64,000 nt of DNA. Origin: Streptomyces harbinensis. GTDB lineage: Bacteria > Actinomycetota > Actinomycetes > Streptomycetales > Streptomycetaceae. How positions within the stretch are numbered: position 1 is the first letter of the stretch; every line of letters starts with the position of its first letter. Under the pieces are notes generated by a model. It searched no databases, was not told the DNA's origin, and saw only the letters and a program-made list of their open reading frames with translations. Made by a program: the position numbers and the translations under genes. Shown here in pieces: positions 41,483 to 51,292 of this stretch. The stretch is taken from positions 307,926-371,925 of the forward strand of contig NZ_FPAB01000003.1 in NCBI RefSeq assembly GCF_900116145.1, given 5' to 3'.

Positions 41483-43147
41483 ATGACCCAGCACCTCGCC
41501 GGCCCCACCACCCCTGCCGCCGAAACCCCCGGCTGGTGGCGCGACGCCGTCATCTACCAGGTCTACCCCCGCTCCTTCGCCGACGGAGACGGCGACGGCA
41601 TGGGCGACCTGCCCGGCATCCGCGCCCGGCTCCCGTACCTGGCCGATCTCGGCGTGGACGCCGTCTGGCTGAGCCCGTTCTACGCCTCCCCGCAGGCCGA
41701 CGCCGGCTACGACGTCGCCGACTACCGGGCCATCGACCCCATGTTCGGCACCCTCAAGGACGCCGACGACCTGATCCGCGAAGCCCACGACCTGGGCCTG
41801 CGTGTCATCACCGACCTTGTCCCCAACCACTCCTCCGACCGCCACGAGTGGTTCCGCCGCGCCCTGCGCGAGGGCCCCGGCTCCCCGCTGCGCGAGCGCT
41901 ACCACTTCCGCCCCGGCAAGGGCGACAAGGGCGAAGAGCCCCCCAACGACTGGGAGTCCATCTTCGGCGGCCCCGCCTGGACCCGCACCACCAACCCGGA
42001 CGGCTCGCCCGGCGAGTGGTACCTCCACCTCTTCGCGCCCGAACAGCCCGACTTCAACTGGGACAACGAGGCCGTCCGGGACGAATTCCGCTCCGTGCTG
42101 CGGTTCTGGCTCGACATGGGCGTCGACGGCTTCCGCATCGACGTGGCCCACGGCCTGGTCAAGGCGGCCGGCCTGCCCGACATGGGCCACAGCGGCCAGC
42201 TGAAACTGCTCGGCACCCAGGAGATGCCGTTCTTCGACCAGGACGGCGTCCACGAGATCTACCGCAGCTGGCGCACCATCCTCGACGAATACCCCGGGCA
42301 GCGGATCGCCGTCGCCGAGGCCTGGACCCCCAGCGCGGAGCGCACCGCCCGCTACCTGCGCCCCGGCGAACTCCACCAGGCGTTCAACTTCCACTACCTC
42401 AGCACCCCGTGGGAGGCCGGCGCGCTGCGCGAGGTCATCGACTCCTCGCTGGACTCCATGCGCCCGGTCGGCGCCCCCACCACCTGGGTCCTCTCCAACC
42501 ACGACGTGGTGCGCCACCTCACCCGGCTCGGCGGCGACCTGGGCCGGGCCCGCGCCGCCACCCTGCTGATGCTGGCGCTGCCCGGCTCCGCCTACCTCTA
42601 CCAGGGCGAGGAACTCGGCCTGCCCGAGGTCACCGATCTCCCCGACGAGGTACGGCAGGACCCGGCCTTCTTCCGCCGCTCGCCCGACGAGGACACCGAC
42701 GCGGGCGGCCAGGACGGGCTGCGCGACGGCTGCCGGGTGCCCATCCCGTGGACCAGCGAGGGCACCTCGTACGGCTTCGGCACCGGCGGCAGCTGGCTGC
42801 CGCAGCCGGGGGAGTGGGCCAAGCTCGCCGTGGCCGCCCAGATCGGCGATCCCGGCTCCACCCTGGTGCTGTACCGCACCGCGCTGTCGGTACGGCGCGA
42901 GCAGCCGGCGCTCGGCGCGGGCGACGCGGTCCAGTGGCTGGACGCGCCCGAGGGCGTGCTCGCCTTCCGGCGGCACGGCGCGGACGGCAGCACCGTGCTG
43001 GTGCTGGCCAACACCACCGGCGCCGACATCACCCTCACCGGCGAACTCGCCTCCCCGGGCACCCTGCTGCTGGCCAGCGGCCCGGTCCCGGCCGCCGGTG
43101 ACGTCCTGCCCGCCGACACCACCGCCTGGTGGACGACGCATGGCTGA
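41483..43147 (+). CDS. aglA: Alpha-glucosidase, GH13
   Basis: The 554-residue cytoplasmic GH13 enzyme starts WWRDAVIYQVYPRSFADGDG, carries GFRIDVAHGL (nucleophile), IAVAEAWTP (acid/base) and LSNHDVVRH, and ends in a short beta domain. QVYPRSFADGDGDGMGDLPG and ADAGYDVADYRAID place it with alpha-glucosidase / oligo-1,6-glucosidase. It hydrolyses imported maltodextrins. It is the fourth gene after malEFG, with AGGGAAGA before the ATG, and overlaps the following LacI gene by eight bases, so all five may share a transcript. Confidence 0.93.
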   Translation: MTQHLAGPTTPAAETPGWWRDAVIYQVYPRSFADGDGDGMGDLPGIRARLPYLADLGVDAVWLSPFYASPQADAGYDVADYRAIDPMFGTLKDADDLIREAHDLGLRVITDLVPNHSSDRHEWFRRALREGPGSPLRERYHFRPGKGDKGEEPPNDWESIFGGPAWTRTTNPDGSPGEWYLHLFAPEQPDFNWDNEAVRDEFRSVLRFWLDMGVDGFRIDVAHGLVKAAGLPDMGHSGQLKLLGTQEMPFFDQDGVHEIYRSWRTILDEYPGQRIAVAEAWTPSAERTARYLRPGELHQAFNFHYLSTPWEAGALREVIDSSLDSMRPVGAPTTWVLSNHDVVRHLTRLGGDLGRARAATLLMLALPGSAYLYQGEELGLPEVTDLPDEVRQDPAFFRRSPDEDTDAGGQDGLRDGCRVPIPWTSEGTSYGFGTGGSWLPQPGEWAKLAVAAQIGDPGSTLVLYRTALSVRREQPALGAGDAVQWLDAPEGVLAFRRHGADGSTVLVLANTTGADITLTGELASPGTLLLASGPVPAAGDVLPADTTAWWTTHG

Positions 43148-44153
43148 CGCCGCGCCCGCCCGGCTCGCCGATATCGCCGGACAGGCCGGGGTCAGTGAGG
43201 CCACGGTTAGCCGGGTGCTCAACGGCAAGTCGGGGGTCGCGGCGGCCACCCGCCAGCGGGTGCTCGCCGCCCTGGACGTCCTGGGGTACGAGCGCCCGCT
43301 GAGGCTCCGCCAGCGCAGCGCGGGCCTGATCGGCCTGGTCATACCCGAGTTGACCAACCCGATCTTCCCGGCCTTCGCCCAGGTCATCGAACAGGCGCTG
43401 GCCTCGCACGGCTACACACCGGTGCTGTGCACCCAGAGCCCGGGCGGGGCCACCGAGGACGAACTGGTGGACCAGCTGGTGGAACGCGGCGTCACCGGCA
43501 TCGTCTTCCTGTCCGGGCTGCACGCGGACACCACCACCGACCCGGAGCGGTACACCCGGCTCGCCGGGCGCGGGGTGCCGTTCGTGCTGATCAACGGCTA
43601 CAACGACCGGGTGGCCGCCCCGTTCGTCTCCCCGGACGACGCGGCGGCGACCCGGATGGCGGTGCGGCATCTGCGCGACCTGGGACACGAGCGGATCGGC
43701 CTGGCGGTGGGGCCGGCCCGCTTCGTCCCGGTGCGCCGCAAGGTGGCCGGTTTCCGCGCCGAACTGGGCCGGGACGCCCCGGTACGGCACTCGCTGTTCA
43801 GCGTGGAGGGCGGCCAGGCGGCGGCCACCGCCCTGCTGGACGCGGGGTGCACCGGCATCGTCTGCGGCAGCGACATGATGGCCCTCGGCGCGATACGCGC
43901 GGCCCGCCAGCGCGGCCTCACCGTTCCGGGACAGGTGTCGGTGACCGGGTACGACGACTCGGACCTCATCGCCTTCACCGACCCACCGCTCACGACGCTG
44001 CGCCAGCCGGTCCGCGCGATGGCGGGCGCGGCGGTGAGCACGCTCCTCGGGGAGATCAACGGGGACCAGGTGCCGCACACGGAGTTCGTGTTCCAGCCGG
44101 AGCTGGTGGTGCGGGGGAGCACGGCGGTGGCGCCGCAGCGGAGCGGGGACTGA
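43140..44153 (+). CDS. LacI-family regulator, second copy in maltose region
   Basis: The 337-residue protein has RLADIAGQAGVSEATVSRVL as HTH, NGKSGV as hinge and a sugar-binding core (GLVIPELTNPIFPAFA ... GYDDSDLIAFTDPPLTTLRQ). It is clearly paralogous to the MalR-like protein at 36808 along the whole length. It overlaps aglA by eight bases, so it is co-produced with the maltose enzymes. It may control aglA, the amylase gene downstream or a related sugar. Both regulators can recognise similar operators; the effector is not predictable. Confidence 0.9.
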   Translation: MADAAPARLADIAGQAGVSEATVSRVLNGKSGVAAATRQRVLAALDVLGYERPLRLRQRSAGLIGLVIPELTNPIFPAFAQVIEQALASHGYTPVLCTQSPGGATEDELVDQLVERGVTGIVFLSGLHADTTTDPERYTRLAGRGVPFVLINGYNDRVAAPFVSPDDAAATRMAVRHLRDLGHERIGLAVGPARFVPVRRKVAGFRAELGRDAPVRHSLFSVEGGQAAATALLDAGCTGIVCGSDMMALGAIRAARQRGLTVPGQVSVTGYDDSDLIAFTDPPLTTLRQPVRAMAGAAVSTLLGEINGDQVPHTEFVFQPELVVRGSTAVAPQRSGD

Positions 44154-44248
44154 CGGCTTGTTCCCGTCATGTGACAGCCGGATGTCCTCGATGTGTCACA
44201 CCTCTTGACCGTCCTCCTGGGCGCCCCTACGGTCAGCCATGAAACTCA

Positions 44249-44281
44249 CTTGCTGAAAGTTCCGGCATTCCTTTCAGCAAG
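44249..44281. promoter_or_regulatory. Perfect inverted repeat upstream of amylase: candidate LacI/MalR operator
   Basis: Arms CTTGCTGAAAG (44249-44259) and CTTTCAGCAAG (44271-44281) are perfect 11-bp complements around an 11-base centre. It starts 71 bp upstream of the amylase ATG and shares the CTTGC...GCAAG half-sites with the element before malE. It probably overlaps the promoter or leader, as expected for MalR-type control of Streptomyces amylases. Confidence 0.75.
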
Positions 44282-44319
44282 CCGTGCTCTTCCGGCACCC
44301 CCACCCGCGAGGAGATGTC

Positions 44320-45720
44320 ATGCACCTGATCCGCACCGCGCTCGTCGGCCTGACGGCCGCCGCCGCCGGGCTCGCCGTCTCGCTCGGCGTCCCGGGCGGC
44401 GCGCCCACCGCCGCCGCCGCACCGCCCGGCGGCAAGGACGTCACCGCCGTACTGTTCTCCTGGAACTTCGACTCCATCGCCCGCGAATGCACTCAGCGGC
44501 TCGGCCCGGCCGGGTACGGCTACGTGCAGGTCTCCCCGCCCCAGGAGCAGATCCAGGGCAGCCAGTGGTGGACCGCCTACCAGCCGGTCAGCTACACCAT
44601 CGGCAGCCGGCTCGGCGATCGTGCCCAGTTCCAGAACATGGTCAACACCTGCGACAGCGCGGGCGTCGGCGTCGTCGTCGACACCGTCATCAACCACATG
44701 ACGGCCGGCTCGGGCACCGGCACCGCCGGCAGCCGCTACACGAAGTACGACTACCCCGACGCCCCCTACAGCGATGGGGACTTCAACGACTGCCGCCGCG
44801 AGATCGGCAACAACTACGGCGACCGCGGCAACGTCCAGAACTGCGAACTCGTCGGCCTCGCCGACCTCGACACCGGCAAGGACTACGTCCGCCAGCGCCT
44901 CGCCGACTACATGAACGACCTGCTCTCCCTCGGCGTCGCCGGCTTCCGCATCGACGCCGCCAAGCACATGCCCGCCGCCGACCTCGCCGCCATCAAGTCC
45001 CGGCTGGACGACCCGAACGCCTACTGGAAGCAGGAGGCCATCTACGGCGCGGGCGAAGCCGTCTCCCCGAGCGAGTACCGGGGCACCGGTGACGTCCAGG
45101 AGTTCCGCTACGGCTTCGATCTCAAGCGCGTCTTCCAGAACGAGAACCTCGCCTACCTCGCCAACTTCGGCGAGGGCTGGGGCCACATGCCCAGCGCCGG
45201 CTCCGCCGTCTTCGTCGACAACCACGACACCGAGCGCAACGGCTCCACGCTCTCCTACAAGGACGGCGCCCTGTACACCCTCGCCAACGTGTTCATGCTG
45301 GCCTGGCCGTACGGCTCGCCCGATGTGCACTCCGGCTACGAGTTCACCGACCACGACGCCGGCCCGCCCGGCAACGGCCGGGTGAGCGCCTGCTGGTCGG
45401 ACGGCTGGAAGTGCCAGCACGCCTGGCCGGAGATCTCCGCCATGGTCGGCTTCCGCAACGCCACCCGCGGCCAGGGCGTCACCGACTGGTGGGACAACGG
45501 CGCCAACGCGATCGCCTTCGGCCGGGGCGGCCAGGGCTTCGTCGCCATCAACCACGAGGGCGGCCCGCTCACCCGCACCTACCAGACCTCCCTCGCCGCC
45601 GGCCAGTACTGCGACGTCCAGAGCAACCAGTTGGTGACGGTTGATGGTTCCGGGCGGTTCACCGCCACCCTCGGCAGCAACACCGCACTCGCGCTGCACA
45701 CCGGCGCCCGTACCTGCTGA
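44320..45720 (+). CDS. Secreted alpha-amylase, GH13
   Basis: From ATG 44320 (GCGAGGAG upstream) the product is 466 residues. A signal peptide ([20 protein letters not shown]) ends near AAAAPPG. The mature enzyme shows [26 protein letters not shown] (nucleophile), [11 protein letters not shown] (acid/base) and [12 protein letters not shown] (third Asp), and a C-terminal beta domain with a Cys pair. It lacks the C-terminal starch-binding domain of many Streptomyces amylases. It hydrolyses starch outside the cell, and the products enter by MalEFG. The operator upstream links it to the maltose regulators. Confidence 0.94.
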   Translation: MHLIRTALVGLTAAAAGLAVSLGVPGGAPTAAAAPPGGKDVTAVLFSWNFDSIARECTQRLGPAGYGYVQVSPPQEQIQGSQWWTAYQPVSYTIGSRLGDRAQFQNMVNTCDSAGVGVVVDTVINHMTAGSGTGTAGSRYTKYDYPDAPYSDGDFNDCRREIGNNYGDRGNVQNCELVGLADLDTGKDYVRQRLADYMNDLLSLGVAGFRIDAAKHMPAADLAAIKSRLDDPNAYWKQEAIYGAGEAVSPSEYRGTGDVQEFRYGFDLKRVFQNENLAYLANFGEGWGHMPSAGSAVFVDNHDTERNGSTLSYKDGALYTLANVFMLAWPYGSPDVHSGYEFTDHDAGPPGNGRVSACWSDGWKCQHAWPEISAMVGFRNATRGQGVTDWWDNGANAIAFGRGGQGFVAINHEGGPLTRTYQTSLAAGQYCDVQSNQLVTVDGSGRFTATLGSNTALALHTGARTC

Positions 45721-45749
45721 CCCACTGACCGGCTCAGCTCCCGGCCCGT

Positions 45750-45786
45750 GACGGCGCCGCCCCGCAACCGGCGGGGCGGCGCCGTC
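45750..45786. terminator. Perfect 16-bp hairpin between convergent genes
   Basis: Arms 45750-45765 and 45771-45786 are perfect 16-bp complements with a 5-base loop. It lies between the amylase gene and the convergent membrane protein gene and ends just before the latter's stop. A strong bidirectional terminator is likely. Confidence 0.8.
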
Positions 45787-45788
45787 CG

Positions 45789-47780
45789 TCAACGCAGCGA
45801 CGACAGCGTCTCGCCGTTCTCCAGCGTGGCCGTCAGCTCCGCGTCCGCCTGCTGGCCGGGCGCCGGAAGGGCCATCACCCGGCCGCTGACTCCGCCCTCG
45901 ACCTCGCCCTCGGCCGCGATCGACGCCACCTCGGGGCTGCCGGCCGCCAGGAGATACCAGGTGTCCGCCGGCGACTTCCACAGCACACCGGAGAGCACCC
46001 GCGGCTCCCGCGGACCGCACGCCGTCCCCTCCTCCTGCCGCGCGACCACCGCGCCCGGCTCACCCGCGTGCTCGGACGGGATGTGGAACTGCGCCATCGT
46101 CCGGCTGCCCGAGCCGCGCCAGGTCTCCGCGCGCGTGCACAGCCACTGCGCGGTCCCCGCCCCGTCCGGCAGCTCCTGCTCGGCGAAACCCCAGGTGTTC
46201 ACCGACCGCACCCCGGTCGCCGTCACCCCGGACAGATGGCAGGCGGTACGCGCCCAGCGTGCGGCCGACGTGCTGTCCGCCAGCGCGCCGCCCGGCTCGC
46301 CCGGCGCGCCGTACGTCAGCAGCGCCGGGGTCAGCTCGCCGAGGTCCGCCATGGCGTAGGGGGCCGCCAGCCCGGTCGCGGTGAACTCCAGCACCGCGTA
46401 CTCCGCGCACTCCTCCTGGGTACCGCTCCCGGCGGGCGTACGCACCGGGGCGGTCACCCCGTGCTCGTCCACGTCGGCCGGCACCCCGGTGATCCCGGGC
46501 GTCAGCAGATCCGTCATCGTGAGCGATTCGACCCATGGGGCCACCAGATAGCGGGTGTTGCCGTCCGCCCGGTCCAGGACCACGGCGGACGCGGCGGTCG
46601 TGTCGGCCCCGTCCACCCGTGCGAAGTCCAGCACCGCGCCGCCGTCCTCGACCCCGGTCAGCTCCGCGTACCGCACCAGCCGCATCCCGTCGTACAGCAG
46701 CACCACCGTGGACTGGCCGACCTCCCCGGCGTACAGCAGCTGCGCCGGGCCGGGCGCGGGGCCCGTCTGGGTGCCGGGGGTGGCCGAGACGCCGACCGAA
46801 TCGCCGGGGCGGGCCCAGACGGCGAGCGCGCGGCGCAGCAGCGCCTGGTCGTTGACCGCCTCGCCGCGCGCCGGCCACACCGCGAAGTCCACCCGGGAGG
46901 AGCCCTCCCAGACATCTGCGGGCATCCGGCGCAGCGTCTTGGGGTCGAGCGCGGCCTGGGCCTGGGCGTTCTCGGCGTACGGCGGGGCTGCGGCGCCGTC
47001 CGGGCCCCAGCCGCCGGGCAGCAGGGCCGTGCCGGCGGCGGCCACCGCGAGCACGGCCACCGCGGCCAGGGCGGCGTGCCGGCGGCGGCGCCGGCGGGTG
47101 AGGTCGGTGGGGCGGGCGGTGAGCGCGCACGGGTCGACGAGTTCGCCGCCCTCGGGGAGGGAGTCCGCGCCGCGCAGTGCCGCCCGGATGGTGTCCTCGT
47201 CGACGCCCGAGGCGGCCAGCAGGCTGCGGATGGCGGGGGCGTTCAGCCCGTCGAGGCGGCGCAGCGCGTAGGCGACGCGGCCGGCGCCGTCCAGCCGCTG
47301 GAGGGCGGTGTCCAGGGCGAGTTCGGCGGTGTCGCCGACCGCGAGCGGGAACAGCCGCAGCCCGGCCACCCGGGGCAGGCCGTACGGGCCGGTGCGCAGC
47401 CGGCGCAGTTCGCGGCCGGCCAGCCGCACCGGGCGGGCGGCGGTCAGCGCCGTCCGCAGCACCCGCTGCCGCAGATAGAGGTAGCCGGGGTCGCCGGCCG
47501 GGCCGTCCCCGGTGCGCGGCACGGGGAGGGCCCCGGAGTCGCCGGAGCCGGCCGCCGCCCGGCCGTGCGGCACGGCCCGCTGGACCAGGGCGTGCGCGGT
47601 GAGCACCCGGCGGTGCCGGCCGAGGGAGGCGGGCAGCGCGAGGTAGGCGAGCCGGACCAGCCGGGGGTAGTGCTCCACCAGCGCGGCAGCCGCCTGCTCG
47701 GGGGCGACGCCCGGGGTGGTCTCCGGGCGCCGGTGACTGGTGGGTTTGACGTCGGGGGAAGACAGATCGCTGGAGGACAC
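45789..47780 (-). CDS. Membrane protein with sigma factor-like N-terminus, function unknown
   Basis: From GTG 47780 the protein is 663 residues. Residues about 20-240 resemble a degenerate ECF sigma fold: HYPRLVRLAYLALP near the N-terminus and GRVAYALRRLDGLNAPAIRSLLAASGVDEDTIRAAL like sigma region 4. A basic stretch RRRRRRHAALAAVAVLAVAA then leads into one membrane helix, followed by an extracytoplasmic domain of about 400 residues rich in Thr/Ala. Such sigma-like/membrane fusions exist in Streptomyces but their role is unknown. It lies next to a response regulator gene on the same strand. The start is uncertain because the frame is open further upstream. Confidence 0.75.
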   Translation of the reverse strand: MSSSDLSSPDVKPTSHRRPETTPGVAPEQAAAALVEHYPRLVRLAYLALPASLGRHRRVLTAHALVQRAVPHGRAAAGSGDSGALPVPRTGDGPAGDPGYLYLRQRVLRTALTAARPVRLAGRELRRLRTGPYGLPRVAGLRLFPLAVGDTAELALDTALQRLDGAGRVAYALRRLDGLNAPAIRSLLAASGVDEDTIRAALRGADSLPEGGELVDPCALTARPTDLTRRRRRRHAALAAVAVLAVAAAGTALLPGGWGPDGAAAPPYAENAQAQAALDPKTLRRMPADVWEGSSRVDFAVWPARGEAVNDQALLRRALAVWARPGDSVGVSATPGTQTGPAPGPAQLLYAGEVGQSTVVLLYDGMRLVRYAELTGVEDGGAVLDFARVDGADTTAASAVVLDRADGNTRYLVAPWVESLTMTDLLTPGITGVPADVDEHGVTAPVRTPAGSGTQEECAEYAVLEFTATGLAAPYAMADLGELTPALLTYGAPGEPGGALADSTSAARWARTACHLSGVTATGVRSVNTWGFAEQELPDGAGTAQWLCTRAETWRGSGSRTMAQFHIPSEHAGEPGAVVARQEEGTACGPREPRVLSGVLWKSPADTWYLLAAGSPEVASIAAEGEVEGGVSGRVMALPAPGQQADAELTATLENGETLSSLR

Positions 47781-48031
47781 ACCCGGCTGAACGAGCGGGC
47801 GCCGCCGAGGACACGCGGGTGTCCGGTGGTGTTCGCCGCTGACCGGACCGGACCCGATCGCGGGTCCCCGGCGCCCGGATCCGGCCGCCCGGACGTCACA
47901 TCCGGCCACCACGTCCGGTCGCCGTGCGGTGGGGGAGCGTCCGTGCCGGCGCTCGCCCTCGTCCCCGCGCCGTCCCCCGCCGGTACCGGTGCGCCCGGTG
48001 CGCCCGGTGCGCCCGGTGCACCCGGCGGGGA

Positions 48032-48679
48032 TCAGCGGCGTTCGAGATAGGCGAGGACGGCCAGCACCCGCCGGTTGTCGTCGTCGGACACCGGAAGCCC
48101 CAGCTTGGCGAAGATGTTGGAGGTGTGCTTGGCGACGGCGCGTTCGGTCACCACCATGCGTTCGGCGATGGCGGCGTTGGACCGGCCCTGGGCCATCAGC
48201 TCCATGACCTCCAGCTCGCGCGGGGTGAGCCGCTCCAGCGGGGAGTCCTGGGTGCGCTGGGCGAGGAGTTGCTGGATGACCTGCGGGTCCATCGCCGTGC
48301 CGCCGCCGGCCACCCGGCGTACCGCGTCGACGAACTGGTCGGCGTCGAAGACCCGGTCCTTGAGCAGATAGCCGACCCCGCCGTGCCCGTCCGCCAGCAA
48401 CTCGCGGGCGTACAGCTGCTCCACGTGCTGGGAGAGCACCAGGACCGGCATGCCGGGCCGCTCCCGGCGGGCCGCCAGCGCGCACTGGAGGCCCTCGTCG
48501 GTGAAGGACGGCGGCAGCCGGACGTCGACCACGGCGACGTCCGGCCGCAGTTCGGCCAGTGCACGGGTGAGGGCGGGGCCGTTGTCGACGGCCGCCGCGA
48601 TCTCGAAGTCGTGCGCCTGGAGGAGCCGGGTGAGCCCGTCCCTCAGCAGAAAGAGATCTTCGGCGAGAACGACACGCAC
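48032..48679 (-). CDS. LuxR-type (NarL-family) response regulator
   Basis: This 215-residue protein has a receiver domain (VVLAEDLFLLRDGL; phospho-acceptor Asp52 in VAVVDVRLPP; VLVLSQHVEQ; GVGYLLKD) and a C-terminal LuxR HTH (LTPRELEVMELMAQGRSNAA, then VAKHTSNIFAKLGL). Its DNA targets are unknown. The matching histidine kinase gene lies about 1.2 kb upstream, separated by a PI-PLC-like gene on the same strand. The three genes probably form one transcription unit. Confidence 0.92.
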   Translation of the reverse strand: MRVVLAEDLFLLRDGLTRLLQAHDFEIAAAVDNGPALTRALAELRPDVAVVDVRLPPSFTDEGLQCALAARRERPGMPVLVLSQHVEQLYARELLADGHGGVGYLLKDRVFDADQFVDAVRRVAGGGTAMDPQVIQQLLAQRTQDSPLERLTPRELEVMELMAQGRSNAAIAERMVVTERAVAKHTSNIFAKLGLPVSDDDNRRVLAVLAYLERR

Positions 48680-48737
48680 CCGGTACCTGCCCTTTGCTGT
48701 CCGTCGGGAGCGGCCCAGCCTACCGGCCGGTGCCCGG

Positions 48738-49820
48738 TCAGCCGCGCGGCAGTACGGTGCCGAGGACCCCGGGCAGGGCGTACCAGTCGGAGCTGACGAC
48801 GCTGGCGTGCGCCCCGGCCAGCTCCGCGACGCGGGCCCGTGCCGCGGCCTCGCCCGGGTCGGTCGGGCTGATCGCGGGCGGTACGTCGTGGGCGTTGGTC
48901 ATCACCAGCAGATAGTTGTTGGCGGCGTACCAGGAGGTGTCGATGGTGCCGTCGGTGTACAGCGGGGCATGGCCGTCGAAGACGACGAACCACGGGCGGA
49001 GTGTGGCGTCCGCGTACCGGCCGGTGCGCGGGTCGCCGGCCTCGGCGTGGTGGACGGCGGGGAAGGCGGCGGCGGTGTCCAGGCGGCCGGCGGCGGCCAG
49101 GTCGCGCAGATGGCGGCCGTACTCCTCGTCCGTCCACAGGTTGTCGAAGGGGTTGCCCTCCTCGACGGTGCCGGGGATGAGGTGGAAGAGGAACTTGCCG
49201 GCCAGCTCGTCGCGGGTGGGCCAGCCGTCGGCGCGCACGGCGTCGTCCAGGGTGGCGTGGCCGGCGGCGAGTTCGCCGGGGCGGTAGACGGCGTCGCCGA
49301 GGATGCCGTTGACGAGCGCGTCGAACTCGGCGGGGCCGCGCCCGAGATTGGCGGCGAAGCCGTCCTTCATCTCGATCTTGATGAGGATGGGCCGGTGGCC
49401 GGGGTTGCCGTCGTGCCAGGCGCGCAGGTCGGCCAGGCAGCCGGCGAAGCCCTGGTTGCGGGGCTTGGTGCGCAGTTCGGCGGGGGATGAGGCGTTCTCG
49501 CAGTTGTTGTCGTTGCCCAGCGGATTGCTGTGCGAGACGCGCCAGGTGCCGCCGAAGAAGTTGGTCCACACGTCGAGTTCGAGCATGCCGGCGCCGGAGT
49601 CCAGGCCGTCGGCGAGGTAGGTGAAGGTGCTCTTCTCGTACGCGTTGTGCACGCCGACCGTGGTGCCGGCGTCGAACGGCAGGGCGCCGTCGGCCGCCGC
49701 GGCCGGCGCGTCGGCGGCGCCGGCCGCACCGGCGGCGGTGTGGGGGAGGGTGAGGGCCAGTGCTGTCGCGCCGATGAGCAGGAGGTTTCTGGTGCCGCGG
49801 AGGTTCCGGTTGCGTCGCAT
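48738..49820 (-). CDS. Secreted PI-PLC-like phosphodiesterase
   Basis: This 360-residue protein has a signal peptide (LLLIGATALALTLPHTAAGA) and a phosphatidylinositol-specific phospholipase C-like barrel: VGVHNAYEKSTFTYLADGLD with the first His, GMLELDVWTNFFGGTWRVSHSNP with acidic residues and the second His, and ILIKIEMKDGF. Many actinobacterial relatives are annotated as calcium-dependent PI-PLC; activity on GPI or PI is inferred only. It sits between the genes of a two-component system, which may respond to envelope lipids. The ATG at 49820 follows GGGTGACG. Confidence 0.85.
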   Translation of the reverse strand: MRRNRNLRGTRNLLLIGATALALTLPHTAAGAAGAADAPAAAADGALPFDAGTTVGVHNAYEKSTFTYLADGLDSGAGMLELDVWTNFFGGTWRVSHSNPLGNDNNCENASSPAELRTKPRNQGFAGCLADLRAWHDGNPGHRPILIKIEMKDGFAANLGRGPAEFDALVNGILGDAVYRPGELAAGHATLDDAVRADGWPTRDELAGKFLFHLIPGTVEEGNPFDNLWTDEEYGRHLRDLAAAGRLDTAAAFPAVHHAEAGDPRTGRYADATLRPWFVVFDGHAPLYTDGTIDTSWYAANNYLLVMTNAHDVPPAISPTDPGEAAARARVAELAGAHASVVSSDWYALPGVLGTVLPRG

Positions 49821-49911
49821 ACGTCACCCGCGCTCTCTGTGGGGGAGCAAGTCCCGCTCAGCGTAGGCGAGTTGGTCTACACCTGGGTGAGCCGGGGGTG
49901 AACGGGCCCCC

Positions 49912-51195
49912 TCAGCCGCGCGCCACCGGCGGGTCGCAGGGCACCTCGATGGTCACCAGCGTCGGCCCGCCCGCGGGGCTGGAGAGCGCCAGCACCCCGT
50001 CGAACGGGCCCAGCCGCCGCTCGATGCCCCGCAGCCCGGTCCCGCCGTCCAGGGACGCGCCGCCGCGCCCGTTGTCGGTCACCGCGATCTTCAGGGTGCG
50101 GTCGGCGTCGCCGTAGTAGATGTCCAGCCAGATGCGGTCGGCGCCCGAGTGCTTGGCCGCGTTGGTCAGCACCTCGCTCACCGCGAAGTACGCGGCGGTC
50201 TCCACCGGCTCGGCGAGCCGGCCGGGCAGCTCCACGTCCACCTCCACCGGGATCCGCATCCGCAGCGCCAGCGCCTTGACCGCGTCGCCGAGACCCCGTT
50301 CGGCCAGCACCGGCGGGTGGATGCCGCGCACCAGGTCGCGCAGCTCGGTCAGCGCCTCGGCGGAGGAGGCCCGCGCCTGGGCCAGCAGTTCCCTGGCCTG
50401 CGCCGGGTCCTTCTCCAGCAGGGCCTCGACCGCGCCCAGGCTCATACCCATGGCGACCAGCCTGGCCTGCGCGCCGTCGTGCAGGTCCCGTTCGATGCGG
50501 CGCAGTTCGGCGGCGGAGCTGTCCACCGCGTCGTGCCGGGTCTCGGTCAGCCGGGCCACCCGCTGGGCGAGTTGCTGCTTGTGGCTGGCCCCGATGAAGA
50601 GGCGGCACAGCACGAAGTGGCCGCGCAGGATGAGCGGGTTGAGGAACAGCCCGAGCACGAACAGGCCGATGCCGGTGACGGCGGCGAGGGCGGCGGTGAA
50701 CCAGGAGCTGATGGGTACGAACGCGAACCAGATGGTGCCGGAGGCGTCGAAGATCGGCTGCCAGACGCCGGCCAGCAGCACCAGCCCGTACACCCCGTAC
50801 AGCAGCAGCGCGGGCGCGAACACCACGGCGGTGAAGCCGGCGGTGGCGTCCACCAGCAGCCAGAGCAGGTCGCGCCAGGTCGCCGGGTCGCGCAGCAGCT
50901 GGACCGTCCGGTCGACCCGGCCCGCGAGCCCGCCGCGCTGCTCGGGCAGCGGCCGGTAGGCGGAACGGATGGTGACGCCCGACCAGTCGTGGGCGAGCAG
51001 CCGGCGCTGGTTGGCGTGCGCCCGGGTCAGGCCGACGACCAGCGGGGTGGAGAGGAAACCGAGGCCGAGGGGGAGGAAGGCCAGCGACAGCACGGAGAAG
51101 ATGAACAGCAGCAGCGAGCCGATGATCGAGGCCGCCATCAGCAGCAGCGCCCTGGCCGCCGCCAGCAGGGAATCCCGTGCCCGTTCCGTGCTCAT
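49912..51195 (-). CDS. Sensor histidine kinase (HisKA_3 type)
   Basis: The 427-residue kinase has four membrane helices (about 15-60 and 110-190), the dimerisation motif RRIERDLHDGAQARLVAMGM with the phospho-acceptor His, and an ATPase domain with AAYFAVSEVLTNAAKHSG (N-box), VTDNGRGGASLDGGTGLRGI (G1/G2) and a C-terminal TLVTIEVP. It lacks a large extracytoplasmic sensor, so it may sense within the membrane. It is the partner of the NarL-family regulator at 48032. ATG 51195 follows GAGG-like sequence. A long palindrome lies upstream. Confidence 0.92.
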   Translation of the reverse strand: MSTERARDSLLAAARALLLMAASIIGSLLLFIFSVLSLAFLPLGLGFLSTPLVVGLTRAHANQRRLLAHDWSGVTIRSAYRPLPEQRGGLAGRVDRTVQLLRDPATWRDLLWLLVDATAGFTAVVFAPALLLYGVYGLVLLAGVWQPIFDASGTIWFAFVPISSWFTAALAAVTGIGLFVLGLFLNPLILRGHFVLCRLFIGASHKQQLAQRVARLTETRHDAVDSSAAELRRIERDLHDGAQARLVAMGMSLGAVEALLEKDPAQARELLAQARASSAEALTELRDLVRGIHPPVLAERGLGDAVKALALRMRIPVEVDVELPGRLAEPVETAAYFAVSEVLTNAAKHSGADRIWLDIYYGDADRTLKIAVTDNGRGGASLDGGTGLRGIERRLGPFDGVLALSSPAGGPTLVTIEVPCDPPVARG

Positions 51196-51292
51196 GATGT
51201 CCGTGTCCTCCGCCGCAGTGCCGTGGTGGTGCGTCTGTACGAGAGGACAGTCTTCAGCACGGGGGCGGGGCGGAGCACTGGGGCCGTGACCC

